A DNA stretch of 64,000 nt. Source: Anseranas semipalmata (Eukaryota; Chordata; Aves; Anseriformes; Anseranatidae). The first letter of the stretch is position 1. Each line of letters begins with the position of its first letter. The stretch is from the NCBI GenBank assembly GCA_013399115.1, contig VXAA01000116.1, positions 320,322-384,321 of the forward strand, read 5' to 3'. Both the position numbers and the translations under genes were made by a program. The notes beneath the pieces were generated by a model. That model worked only from the letters and a program-made list of their open reading frames with translations. It was not told the DNA's origin and did not search any database. Shown one piece after another: positions 39,502 through 52,009 of the stretch.

Positions 39502-40145
39502 GTAAGGAGAACAGATGGACTCAAGTCCTTAAATATTTAAAATCCTTTCATATCTTTTGTTGTTATACGTGAAACATTTTTATTCACATACAGTTATTTT
39601 TTCATGTGATTTCTAAAGGTTTTTTCCTCTTTGACAGTAAGAGGTTAGTTGAAAGGGGATAGAAGTATTCTGACCACTTAAATGTTTAGAGTTGAGCTTT
39701 CAGATGTTGTTATGTTGTTATCCAAAAGAAAGTGTAGAAAAGCTGCATTTTTGCAATTAAATTAATATTTCAATTCTGTGTTTAGCAATGTTTCTTCTAT
39801 TGTAGACTATCTCATGCCATGATTACACACACTTCAATTTTTTAAAATAATATAAGCATCTATAATGGTGGCTTTTATATTTAGCCAATGCATTTTTTTA
39901 AGAATTTATTGTTGCAAAGGGGCTTTTGTTCTTTTATGAGCTGGACAGACACAGAGGAATGACTGCAAGGACTTACTGTATTTTGAACAAATTAAATTGA
40001 CATTTTGTCAATTAAATTTCAATTAAAATAATAAAATTTTATCTGCTGAAAGTTGTTATTTTTAATTATAATAGTCTGATGTAGTTTTGCTCTTAAATCT
40101 TCATCATAGTCTTATGTGTTACAAAATTTCTTTTCTCTCTGAAAG
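39502..40145 (+). other. LRP12: LRP12 intron 5
   Basis: A 644-bp A+T-rich intron between a GTAAGG donor and an acceptor ending GAAAG. I see nothing else in it. Confidence 0.9.
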
Positions 40146-40278
40146 ATCATTTGAAACTCATTTGTCAAGGGTTGAGGCTGAACTGTTAAGAAGAGAAGCT
40201 CCTCCATCTTATGGACAGTTAATTGCCCAGGGTTTAATTCCACCAGTTGAAGATTTTCCTGTTTGTTCGCCAAACCAG
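40146..40278 (+). CDS. LRP12: LRP12 coding exon 6 (juxtamembrane cytoplasmic tail)
   Basis: This 133-bp exon encodes the start of the cytoplasmic tail, including SFETHLSRVEAELLRREAPP, SYGQLIAQGLIPP and VEDFPVCSPNQ. It contains PPSY, which fits PPxY (a WW-domain ligand), overlapping YGQL, which fits YxxΦ (an endocytosis signal). The tail of LRP12 has been reported to bind intracellular partners such as RACK1 and SARA, though these motifs were not necessarily the sites. The exon begins on the last base of the arginine codon left by exon 5 and ends on a complete codon, before GTAAGA. Confidence 0.97.
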
Positions 40279-43200
40279 GTAAGATTCCAAAAACCAGGCA
40301 GACTAGTTAAAATTTAAGGATACTGAAATCACGATATTTTGCCTTCCTTGTGCTTTTTTTTTATAGCATTTCTGTTTCTTCCTTTCATGCCAGTAGTATT
40401 ATACTACAGATTAGCTATTGGACAAAATCATAATATGGTGGCACCACATGGTTTACTTTGCAGAATTTTTTATTGATGAAGGTCAGTAATGCACACTATA
40501 GAATCATTCGTGCATGAAAAGTAATAGAGTGATAGATCTAGTTGTATGTTCTGTACTGATGTTGTGTAAGTTAAGATTGCAAGCTAGCGCTTGGAAATTT
40601 GGGAAAGATTTGAGATTACTGATGCAAAATGGTTATGCATGTACCCACTGTGCATACGTGTTTACGTATGATCAAGTCTACTATGCATAGAAAAAAATGA
40701 TGGAAAAGGCAAGGCTATAATATGAAATTCACAGGAATGAGTAACAAAGTAAAAGCGAGTAAATAGGGGTTAATCATATCTAGACATCTTGATACTCATC
40801 GGGAGCATTAGCAAAATTCTTTGGCTCAGGAAAAAATTTCTATCAAAACAACTTTTTCCTTAAAAAAAAAAAAAAAGGCTTTTGGTTAAAATGTTCTACT
40901 GTGAAATAGAAGAAAAGTCGAGGAATCCTGCTGTAGTGCTGTACTAGCATTCGTGTTAAGTTGTGTTATGTGTTGCATTTAATAGAGCAAAGTTTACTGT
41001 TAGCTAGTATTGGTGAGCATGTAAGAAAAATCATTACAACACCATAAGGGGAGGTCTTTCTCTATTTTAAATGGAACTGATTTCATTACACTTATTCTGC
41101 TTTAGATTTTTGCTTATTATTTCACACATGCATGTTCATAAGCAACAGGATGTTTGAAACCAAGTAGTCTTGCAGGGATTACTTGTGGTGATACAGAGCT
41201 GAAGAAACACCAGTTATCATGTCCACATCACACGTCCCATGTTCTTTGTGACTGGTGAACATATGCTGTTCTATGTGCCTTCTGTCAGCTTTGGGCTGAG
41301 GGTGATCATGGTCTTTTGTCTCCTTACTGTGTCCCACCTCTGATTTTTCTTCACTTGACTGACTTACTTCTTTGTCCTGTATTGTGGTTATAGACTGTCC
41401 TTTGTTGTCTGCTCTTTTTACGAAGTAGGTGTCTTGAGAAGCTGTACGTGGTTGTAGTGATTTCCCACTGATGAAGATACATGCTATTCTCTTATCTTTA
41501 CTACTGTTATCTTCATTTCGTGCGTACATTTCTCTTGTTACTCCATCTATATGATCTTAACATTTTAATTAAAAATTTCTTCAAAGGTAGATTGCATTAC
41601 CGTATAGCACATTTGCTATTACTCCACTGCCTGGTTCGATGGTACAAATTGGGGATTGTAATCCATTACAAATGATTTTGCAGAGGAAAAGAAGAAAAAA
41701 AAGTTGCAGTTGGTATGAGAGACTTTGAAAACAGATCCAAAATAAAACATTGTGAAGTTTTTTCAGTAGCTAAATTGGCAATAGAAAGGTCATTTGAATG
41801 GAAAACAAGCTCTTCTTTCTAGTGCTAGCTGAAATGTTTCTGTAAGCACATGAGCTCCTTAAGGAATACTAATAATGCATGCTATAGAATCACTGATTCT
41901 TACCAGATGGGTTATCATGTTTCTGCTTAAAAACAATTCTGTACTCTTATGGATTTGGCTTGCTATCCTCTTTTCTGAAATTAAACTTCACCAGTTTGTG
42001 ATGCAGCTATGCTCACAAGTCTCTTGAGGTAGGGCTAGGTCAAGAAAGTCTGTTTGCACTGAAAGACAGTGCAATTACCATGCCCAGATATGTAATACCT
42101 CTGGTGTACAGGTAACTTGGAACAAAGTCTCAAGCTAGGGAAGCCTTGGTTGTTTTGATTTGTATATAATACTTTTTGCCTAAAACTGATACGTGCCTTC
42201 GGAGTTGGATTTTCAAGGGTGGGGAGCAGTCTCTCCAGTACCTTTTGAAAGTAAGGCTACTGAAAATGTGTGTTTATATGCTTGAATTCAAATCTCATTC
42301 TATGGATTACTGGAAGGGAAGAAGTAGGTTGTACCTGAAAGTGTTATCTGGATACTGTCATATATGCCCTGTGGGATCTGAAGGACTATGAAGGGGATTT
42401 GAAGATGATAATGTCAGATCTCTGAAGTTCGTTTGTAAACAAAGTGAAATGCATACATATATGTTATGTGCTTAATTAAAAAAAAAAAAGGCTATTCCGA
42501 AGAATATTCTTTTTTTTTTCCTTTTGCAATAGATATAAATAAGGATTTTATCCTGTAATTAAACACAGCAACGAGTACTTCCAGAGTCGTGGACAACTGG
42601 CAGATCTCCTACCCTAATGTTTCTGAGCTACTTAGCTGAGGCATTATTTTCTCTAATTTTGAATAAGGGAACCCCAAGACAAAGGTGTTAGTATGATCAC
42701 GTTACCTTACAATTTAGAAGTTACACAAGGTTTTAAGCAGAAAAAATCAGGCACACATTGTTCTGTAGCTGACTGACTAGAAAATTTATACCAAAATTGG
42801 GAAACATATGGTTTAGAACACATAAGATAATTTTATTTAAACAAAAGTATGAAAGCATTTTGAAACTGGAATTAACTGATTATACAAGAATGGGGAAAAA
42901 AAAAAACAAACTACAAGCATCTCTGCTGGAGAGGATATTTAATGTAATGTCTACTCTAAGCAGCCCCATGGTAGTTGGTAATAAATGATCACCTCTTATA
43001 AATCTTAAGGAGGTTCTGGAGGATTTCTTCTTTAAATCCCAGATTTTTTGAGGCATGTTAATATGTACTGTACTCTGAAGTTCTCAGTGACTATCTTATC
43101 TTCTTGGTAAGATTGTATGTAACAGATCTTGCATACCTGCTGTACCATACCTTCTGCACCGGGTTTGTGGCTCTACTTTTCTGTAATCAGTGTTCCATAT

Positions 43201-43575
43201 CCAGGTTATAGTGCATCTCTTTTCACTTTGCCTTTCTTTAGAGGTCCTTTATCTGGGAAAAAATGTATCTTATATACTTCATTGCTTTTTTATTCCCCTT
43301 TTTTCTTCTCAACATATTTCCTCTTAGTTTCCCTGGTCCTAATGTTTTCTCTTCAAGAGAATCTAGGCTTCTTTCGAACCTGCTTTACATTTCAAATAGC
43401 CTATTGCTACATACACCAGATCTTTAATATTAAAGACTGAATTTTTTAATATTTAAGACTCTACATTTAACCTTTGTGATTATATGCTGTTTGGCACAAT
43501 AGTTGTCATTCTTCTTTTGTGAGAACAGTGCCAGCATATTGTCAACACTTCATTGTTGTTTGTGTTCTCATTTAG
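40279..43575 (+). other. LRP12: LRP12 intron 6
   Basis: This intron runs from GTAAGA to TCATTTAG. It is A+T-rich, with homopolymer runs near 40862-40876 and 42479-42490. The open frames within it, on both strands, have no recognisable homology and no supporting splice context. Confidence 0.85.
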
Positions 43576-44439
43576 GCTTCAGTTCTGGAAAACCTGAGAC
43601 TGGCAGTGCGATCTCAACTTGGATTTACCTCCATCAGACTTCCTATTGCTGGCAGATCAAGTAACATTTGGAATCGAATTTTTAATTTCGCAAGGTCACG
43701 TCATTCTGGATCGCTGGCGTTGGTCTCAGCAGATGGAGATGATGTTGCCAATCAAAGTACTAGTAGAGACGCTGAAAGAAGTAATACTCACAGAAGCCTG
43801 TTTTCAGTTGAATCTGATGATACAGATACAGAAAATGAAAGAAGAGACACAGCAGGAGCAGTTGGTGGTGTTGCTGCCACGTTGCCTCAGAAAGTCCCGC
43901 CTGCAACAGCAATAGAAGCAACAGTAGGAGCATGTGGGAGTTCCTCTGCTCAGAGCGGCAGTAGTGGTAACACGGCTAGTGGAAGAGAAGTGACAAGCGT
44001 AGAGCCCCCAAGCACAAGTCCCGCACGTCACCAGCTCACTAGCGCGCTAAGTCGTATGACTCAAGGCTTACGCTGGGTACGCTTTACATTAGGCAGATCG
44101 AGCTCAGTGAATCAGAACCAAAGTCCTTTGAGACAGCTTGATAATGGGGTAAGTGGAAGAGAAGAGGATGATGATGTTGAAATGTTAATTCCAGTCTCTG
44201 ATGTAGCATCAGACTTTGACATGAATGACTGTTCAAGACCTCTACTTGATCTCAGCTCAGATCAAGGACCAGGGCTTAGACAGCCTTACAGTGCAACACA
44301 TCACGGTGTAAGGTCATGCAATCGAGATGGCCCCTGTGAGAGCTGTGGCATCGTACACACTGCCCAGATACCTGACACTTGCTTAGAAGCAACAGTGAAA
44401 AATGAAACTAGTGACGATGAGGCATTATTACTCTGCTAG
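43576..44439 (+). CDS. LRP12: LRP12 last coding exon 7 (C-terminal cytoplasmic tail, with stop)
   Basis: This exon encodes 287 residues plus TAG at 44437-44439. It opens with ASVLENLRLAVRSQLGFTS, then NIWNRIFNFARSRHSGSLA, the acidic and serine-rich FSVESDDTDTENERRD, a low-complexity Gly/Ser/Ala stretch, RHQLTSALSRMTQGLRWVRF, REEDDDVEMLIP and a conserved cysteine pair in GPCESCGIVHTAQIPDTC. The tail ends SDDEALLLC, where DDEALL fits the acidic dileucine pattern [DE]xxxL[LI]. The conserved blocks match mammalian LRP12. The Gly/Ser/Ala linker and the part just after ALVSADGDD are the most diverged. No NPxY motif is seen in exons 6-7, unlike the classical LDL receptor. Confidence 0.98.
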   Translation, partial: ASVLENLRLAVRSQLGFTSIRLPIAGRSSNIWNRIFNFARSRHSGSLALVSADGDDVANQSTSRDAERSNTHRSLFSVESDDTDTENERRDTAGAVGGVAATLPQKVPPATAIEATVGACGSSSAQSGSSGNTASGREVTSVEPPSTSPARHQLTSALSRMTQGLRWVRFTLGRSSSVNQNQSPLRQLDNGVSGREEDDDVEMLIPVSDVASDFDMNDCSRPLLDLSSDQGPGLRQPYSATHHGVRSCNRDGPCESCGIVHTAQIPDTCLEATVKNETSDDEALLLC

Positions 44440-45920
44440 GTACGGATTGTTTAGGAAAGATTGTGTACAAGTTGGAGCAATATCTGTCATTGTTTTGTAC
44501 TTCACAGTTAAAACTAGTTTTTAGTTTAAAAAAATCCAGGACAACGTTATGTTAAAACTATTTTAGCCTGTGTGGTTGATTAAACATTTCTTATAGTGGA
44601 TGACTTTATGGAACTATTAGAGTGAACGTTTTAATGGCTCTGAATACACATTATGTGTATCCAGTATAATCTGATTACTCTTTAAACTGAAGTTATCCCA
44701 GTTAGTTTATCCTGGTACTGTAGTTCAAAACAGAAACATGGCCGCTCAAGAATTATTTGGCTGCCTGTTTAACCCCATATTAACAGGTGAATTTGTACAG
44801 AATTATTTTCCTTTAGGAATTGACTCTGTTGTATTATTGCCAACATACTTGTAACTTAATATACTAAATGCTGGTAAGGATTGTTAATGTAAAATATGTA
44901 CTTTTCTTTGAGTTTATACATTTTGTCTAAATATTCTTGAATTTCATTATAATGTGAACTTATTTAAAGGGAGGAGAAACTTTCTCCAGGAGCATTCTTT
45001 TTTTTTTTTTTTTTTTTCAGAAGTACAAAATGCAATGATTTGTGAAATTTAGATATAATAGATAAACTGATGGCAAAAGCTTTTATAGCACTGACTTTCC
45101 TAAACTGCAATCTAATATGGTACAGCCAAATAGTATGTAAAATCCCCAGTTGTTAGTCTTTCCAATTTGAAGTAAAAAAGGGCCGAAGATATTACAATAT
45201 GTGTTAGTTCCTTCAATATCCGATATGTACAAATACACTACAGAATAAGTTCCAACTGGTAATAGATCTTTCCCTAATACTGTAGGGTATAAAGCTTGTT
45301 TAGACTCAAGGGATTTGCACTAAAATCATATTAAGGTCTCTAAATGAGCTTAGTGCACAAGCACTATCACTTTAAGTACTATTATTGTCTAATATTGCAA
45401 TGGCTATATATTTCCATGGCTCTTTTCTTGGGGTGTTGCATTTTTGTTGCAATTGAATTTGCTTTACTAATTCCCTATTTATTCATTGTATTTAAAAACT
45501 GGTTTACTTGGTTGCAGACTGGTTGTTTTAAAAAAATCCCTTTCAGTGTATTTTTTTATGATTCTACATGTTGGAGCAAAACAGATCAATGGAAAAAAGC
45601 TCATAACTTCCAATTTTGTGATAAGCAGGTTAATATGTGGCTACTGGCTTGACAACAAGAATCTACACCTTTTAAAAACAAAAATGTCAACTACTGTTTT
45701 ATTTATTCTTTGCCAGTCTGTTTTTAGTAGGCTTAAAGATCCAGTATGAAATGTATTTGTGTGTGATTGTATGCTATTTATTAAATTTTAAATACTTTGT
45801 TGAATGTCATTTTAAAGCATGTTTAAAGTCTTGTGCATTTCTGTCGTGTTATGCTGTCGGGCAGAACTGACTAAAATGTTTTAATATGTATCAGAATTAA
45901 ATTGAATTTTTGTTATGTTT
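44440..45920 (+). other. LRP12: LRP12 3'UTR (end approximate)
   Basis: A+T-rich sequence follows the LRP12 stop codon, with no long coding frame. It includes a 20-base T run at 44998-45017. An ATTAAA hexamer at 45896-45901, followed by T/GT-rich sequence, gives a 3'UTR of about 1.5 kb, close to what I recall for mammalian LRP12. An upstream ATTAAA lies at 45780-45785, and later AATAAA signals could lengthen the UTR. The end is inferred, not seen. Confidence 0.6.
45896..45901 (+). terminator. LRP12: candidate LRP12 poly(A) signal (ATTAAA)
   Basis: The hexamer is followed within about 30 bases by a T/GT-rich stretch typical of a downstream element. Competing AATAAA hexamers occur at 46095-46100, 46760-46765 and 47042-47047, so more than one 3' end may be used. 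Confidence 0.4.
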
Positions 45921-48900
45921 TTGAGGTACTTTTAAAGATAAATCCAAGGTCTGTCTGGCTTTTTATTTTATTTTTTAAAAAATCCTCATCTCTAAAGTAC
46001 AAATCACATGCAGAAAAAACAAATTACTGAATGGATTCCAAAGTGTATATATCTTCTCCCTCTTCTCTTCATTCACAGACACTGGGATGAGAAAAATAAA
46101 CAATTTTACCATCTGGTTGATTTAATTCATGAGAGTTAGTAGGTAAATTCTGAGTTCAGGACACAGTTATGTAGATTTGTGCTTTTGAGGAACTTATGTG
46201 CAATACAGTTGTAAAAGATTTTATTATAATAACCCACGCGGTTTCAAGTTTCAGAACAGATCACATCACACTGGTACCAATTCAGGTACAGATTGGCCCA
46301 TAATTCTACATACCTGAGTAAAAGTCATCAATGGCCATTTTTATTCACATTGAATAATATCTAAATCTGTGGGTAATCTTTAGTCTGATTTAGTGGCATT
46401 GCTTATAGAGCAGGTGATTTTGCAATATGAACATCGTAACACACCCTGAAATATATGTGAACAGTATGTCCTGGTATAAAATACTGGGTTTTTAAACCTT
46501 CCTAACTAATTATTAGAAAGTGGTTATGGAAATGTTTGTTACTGAGGCAGATACATTTTGAAGAAAAAGTCTTCACAGAATACCTTACATACACACGTAA
46601 AGCAATCTAAATTGGTTCCATTAGATGCCCCAAATAGCATGTACCTATGGACTCCATATTGCAGATGTAAAAAGAATACAATGTTTAATTTGTTTTAAAG
46701 GATAAATGCTACACATTAAACTGAGAAGTTGGGTTTGATTGAGAATTTTGAAAATTGTAAATAAAATTCATATTTGTATGAGGCTAATTTGTTGCAGTGA
46801 TTTTTTTCTGAGTGATTTTAAAGGGAGTGATCAAATTCTCTTCTGATTACAACAGTACTGATTTTTTTGTTTTTTGTTGGTTTTTTTTTTTTTTGACAGA
46901 GTTTGTTAAGTCATGTTACTTCATTTTATTTTGGAGCTGCTTGAACTAGCATTTTGTTTAAATGAGTTTTGATTTAGCTCTGCTACAATGCTAAGGCATT
47001 TTGAAGAAAAGTCAATGATTCACTGTGGAATTATTTTCTGTAATAAATCACTTTCATCTGAAAACTTTGAAGAATGTAGGTTATTGTGAGGTGATTTTTC
47101 TCCTCAGGTAAAGCTTTCTAGGCATTGAAGGAGTTTGTCGTTGTTCCTTCTCACATATCACACTTTTTTGGTCATTTGATTTGCATTGAAATATTAAGGG
47201 GGCTGACTGAGCCTCTGATGCTACAAGAACTTGTTTTGTTTCCAAAGTCAAGTCTATTTTCAGTACAGTTCAGCAAATATTGCTGATAAATCTTCTTTCA
47301 AAACAATTTCCAGGAGACAATACTGGGATTAGTTATATTATCCTGTGTTCTGATTCCTGTCCAAATGCCAAAGCAGGAACTTCTGGCAAAGTTTGATTTC
47401 AGTCTAGGTAAATCACGGTTCAAATTTGGAACACAGACTTTTTCAGTGAATCTTCACATTACTGTACATGCTGTAGATCAAAGTTAATAACAGGTTTTCC
47501 TGTTAAGATGAATTTTTGCTTCGTTTGCAAAATGTGAATGTTTACTGTCCTGTTTCTACTATTCAACTGCTGCAGTCATCTTCTGGAAGTACTGCACGTT
47601 TTCCATAAATCTTGTTTTAAGTCAACAGCTTTAATCTTCCTGCAGCTGTGATGAGTGAGGTTTGGGGTGTTTTTGTTTGTTTGTTTGTTTTGGCTGTCTC
47701 CCTTCATCTCATGTGAGTTTCTGAAAGTAAGCAGTTGGTAACTGAACTCCTCCAGGATATCACCTACAATTTAATTGCCCAAATTGGGGTTCTAAAAGCA
47801 TGAGGGAGAAGTCTGTCCTTTGCCAAGTCACTAAGAGTTTGAATAGGTAAGCAGATCAATTCTTAAAACTGTTTTCCTTCTTTCCTTTTTTCCTTTCCTT
47901 GTTTTGACATTTGCTTGACTACTGTTGTCAGCTTTCCCCTATCTAAGTAAATTAAGTGAGTTCTAGTATTTTAAATATAAGACTTGTCTGCATATTGGAA
48001 CTTCATATAGAGAAGTTTTATAGCACAACACTCCTTTCTTATTAATATATTCATCCAGTGTAGGCTTCCATTCACATCCAGTACCACGCTGTTGTCTATC
48101 TGATGAATAGTAGCCTGGGGGAAGAGAACGTGGTATTCGCTAAATTGAAGTTGTATCTAACAAGACAGATACAAAAGGCTTCCTCCGCAACTGTTGGGGT
48201 TAATGACACAAGCAGCTGTATAAGCAATGTAAGTTAGTGATTCCTATTCACACTTTGAGAAAGGGTGTTCTGGTTCAGGGGGCTCTTCCTAGCAAATAAT
48301 GATTTCTTATGCACAATGTAAAGGACAAATGAAGAAACTAGTTTAAAAGACTATGAAAAAGATCCACAAAATAAGGATATGCTGTAGATGTTACCTAGCA
48401 GGGTCAGGTATCTGAGGTCAGATCAGCAATCAGATTTTGTCACAGCGTTGTTGACTTGTGGTGTTACAGAGGTAAGGCAGAACAGTTAGCAGAATTCTAT
48501 TCATACATTTGCAACCAAATAGTCTTGCTTCTGAAAGTATGTCAACAGAAATGCAGTAATAATTTTTTGGTGTTTCTCAAGGTGTAGAGAATTCAGTAAG
48601 AACAGCAGGTAAAATTCACTGAAAGTCAGTGGTATCCATTCTGTTAATTTTCTTGCATTGAAAATCTGGTTCATGATCCAGTCTTCTGTGAATGGAGGGA
48701 AGTTGTCAAAAATGGAAAATACAGTTAATAATACATCTTCGTTAGTTCAATGTCAGTCTCTAGTTTCCTTCACAAAGCATTTTCACTGTTTGTCCCAAAA
48801 CCTATTGGTCTGCATCTCCTGTATTTTGAGATACATCTCTGCTTCACCATCTTTTACTTGAAGCTCGATGCCACTAAGAACCCTTGGGTTAAGAAAGAGC

Positions 48901-51900
48901 TGAAGAGTGCATGAGGATAAGAGGGCTTTTCAGAAATATGATATCATAGGAAGGATGTGTTTGTGGAAGCAGAGAGAGGATAAAAGTAAGATGGGATAAT
49001 TATACCAGAAGATAGAAATGAATAAGTAGCATTTTATGCTGGGAAGTAGCAGTTAAAGGTTCCATGGGGAGAGGGCTGAGTGTATATTACTCAGAAGACT
49101 TTGAATAGATTGTGTCTTTAGTATAATGACTTGTAGATGATGTCCTGAAGGGCTTCGGAAAGATCCAAACCTCAGTTGTCTGTTTCTTGCAAACCTATTC
49201 CTTAATTTGCTGAATTATTTTCTTTTGGTAAATAATAGACAGGAACTGAATTTTCTTCACTGTTTTTTTTTTGTTTGTTTGTTTTTTTGTCTTAATTAAA
49301 TTAATGATTAGGTTAGTCAGAAGTCTCTTTGATCATACTTCTATGGTAGCCATGCTAAACAAGACATTTCCCTGTAGAGATTTCCAGGATTATTTGCTTT
49401 GCTGCAGACCACAAAAAATTAGCATAAGATGCAAGTTCAAGGTTGCAATTGATGGCTTTCTGCAATGTTTCTCAAATGATTGAACTACTATGTGATATTT
49501 TAGGATGAGTAAACATTACTTAACAGGAGACTTCTCTGCATAGTGCAGAGTCAGCCACTGATTACAGAATAAAGATTTGTTTCAAACCGTGCAAAGAAAG
49601 GACAGAAAGAGTAAAATGTTTTGTGGGTGAGTGAAGGTTACAATGCCAATCAGGAGCCACAGTCCTTGTTGCAGCAGCAACAAGTACTCAGTGATAACTA
49701 CGAATACAGGGCCAGTTGTCTTCTCACAATATTATAGGAATTATTTCTATCCCACAAGTGATATTTCAGGCCATTCTGTCCAGGGACAGATGAGCTCTGA
49801 AATATCAAATATTTACCAAATTTACATAAATGCAGCTGAAGAGAGATTATCTTGTTTGTCCAAATGGACTAAATAAAAGGACTGCTTAGACAGAATGTCA
49901 TTATCTATTTAATGTGTTCAAAACCACCTGTGGGATAGATTCAGTTTTCTTATGCACAACACTATAAGGCCTTGACTCTCAATTACCTTGCTAGTTTGTG
50001 GGATCTGCAGCTCTGAGCTGGGCTTGAAGTTACAGGTAGGAAGGTTTAGACACTTAAGAGCAGGATCCACAAGGCCTAAATTAGCCAGGAGGAAATTTCA
50101 GGAGGGGAAGTGGAGCTCAAGCCCAGTGCCTTTCAGAACCAGAGATAAGTAGGATTTTGAGCCATGCTACTCTTCATGCCTTTAGATGTCCTCAGCTCTT
50201 TCCTGTGCAACACACACAGAAAAGGGAGCTGAATATCCTGAAGCTTACCACAGTGTGCTGTGATGTGGTGGGAGTGTCTTCAAATCTCCCTCTGCCCTGT
50301 TTGGAAGGATTCAAGAAGGAACGGTTCACCGCTACCACAAGCCCAAGAGCAGACTTCAAGGTGATTATCCAGGTCTGTCATGCAGAAACTCATTTTGTAG
50401 AAATAACTAAACCTTCATTGGCCAGGAAGAAATAGCGAGAAAGTGACTGTTTTCAGTTGGTGGTTTGGGCACTGTGTAGGGACATTCAGGATGAAGTCTA
50501 TGCCAACAAATGCTTAACTTGCTGACACTGTTCCACTCAAAGTCATTAACTATTCAGTGGGGCAGGCATGTGAGCTTGACTGCTGCACCCCACGAGCACG
50601 CAAGCAATGAACCTCTGTCTTTGCGACTCTCTCTCCTCGGTTGACAAATGTCACTTCATTTACCCAAAGTGAAAGTTTTGTACCTGAGAGGCATCCATCT
50701 CAGATCCCCTGCAGCCCTGTTATTTAGGTGCCCGTCTGCATGGTGGGAGAAATGGGTTCACTGTCTCAGCAGCCGCAGAAATTCAAAGTATATCCCTGTT
50801 ATCCTATTTCAGTGCCCACCTGGACCTCTTTTCTTTCCTCACTCTCTAATATTCGCAGCTCCTGCCTTAGAGGACCATAATTCAACTTCTTCCTGGGCCT
50901 TTCTTCCCTTGTTCTTCATTTGACTAATCATAGAGCAGAAACTCAAATGTTCCCAACTCGTCAATATCATTATAATTATTGAGCCAGTGTTGCTGTCTAA
51001 ATTCTTATCACTGCCATTTTACCAGCTTTAAATGCAGATGATACAGTCGGTGCAGGTTACCCTGTCCTGCCCATTCAGCACTGTACAGGTAGTCCCAGCA
51101 GATTTGGGGAATTTCACTTTCTGTTGTTCTTATTCTCTGTCCTGGTTTTCCAAATGAGTTTTGGCCTTTACTATTGCTGTGTGGTGCAGTGAATCCCCGT
51201 GGGTGTCTGTCCCAAAACTACAAAGGTGAGGCACAAGAGGAGACATTTTGGGACAAGCAGGTACAAAAGCAAACTTCTGGTACTGCTCTCCTACCCACCT
51301 GGAGAGAAGAAACAAAGGTGGCACGCTGATGGTAAGGTGAATGCTTTCTAGTGCGCTACATTGAGTTTCATTTGTCTAATTGTCTGTTTGGTAGTATATG
51401 TGTGCACGCTCTCATGGCCCTCACAGATGACGTTCTGTCTTTTGAAGGCATCATCATTGACCTGGAGGAGGTCAAGGGGATGAAGATGCTCGTGCTCAGC
51501 AGGTTCAGGGACATAGCGCAGCAGTGTCGCTGCTAGGTAAGCCAACTGTTACTGGAGGAGCGGGGAAGGCCCATACAGCAGGCGTCTCTGGGACGGCACA
51601 GGGCAGGACATGATAGAGACGAGCTCCTGCCCTCGTCCGAGGGGAAGCTGTCCCCAGGACTGCGCCTCTCCCATGGTGTACGTTCATATGTGTCCTGTGC
51701 TGAGGACAGAAGGCAGGATGCGAGCTGAAAATGAAGGCAGAGAAAGCTAACGTGTGGGGAGGGCATTGCACCCAGAGAGGTAAGGCGGAGGCAGTTCTGT
51801 GTCTGTCCGTGCAGAACAGGAAATGAAAAACAAAACAAACGTGAGATGCAAACAGACTGTAAGGCAGTAACAGTATTTATAGATAGCTACATTGTGATTC

Positions 51901-52009
51901 TTTCCTTTTCGATTTGTCCAAGCTTTTAGACCATTTTCTAAGCATCTTAATTTTACTTTCCTGCCTCTTTCTCTGGGTCAAGGCATAAGCTGCCCTTCCC
52001 AGCGGGGCT
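45921..52009. other. LRP12-DPYS intergenic region
   Basis: About 6 kb lies between the likely LRP12 end and the DPYS CpG island. It holds later poly(A) hexamers, T-rich and (TTTG)n low-complexity runs (about 46872-46895, 47667-47690 and 49262-49288), and small unrecognised open frames (for example 49631-49876, 50157-50435 and 50648-50923 on +). I saw no transposon with certainty and no conserved gene. Base composition becomes gradually G+C-richer after about 51500, towards the DPYS promoter. Confidence 0.7.

Noticed and set aside
43619..44031. Alternative-frame and antisense open frames inside LRP12 exon 7
   Set aside because: They are shadows of the real tail-coding frame, which has clear conservation and the right splice phase.
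50648..50923. 91-codon open frame in the intergenic region
   Set aside because: No family, no splice or promoter context, and its length is within chance at this G+C content.
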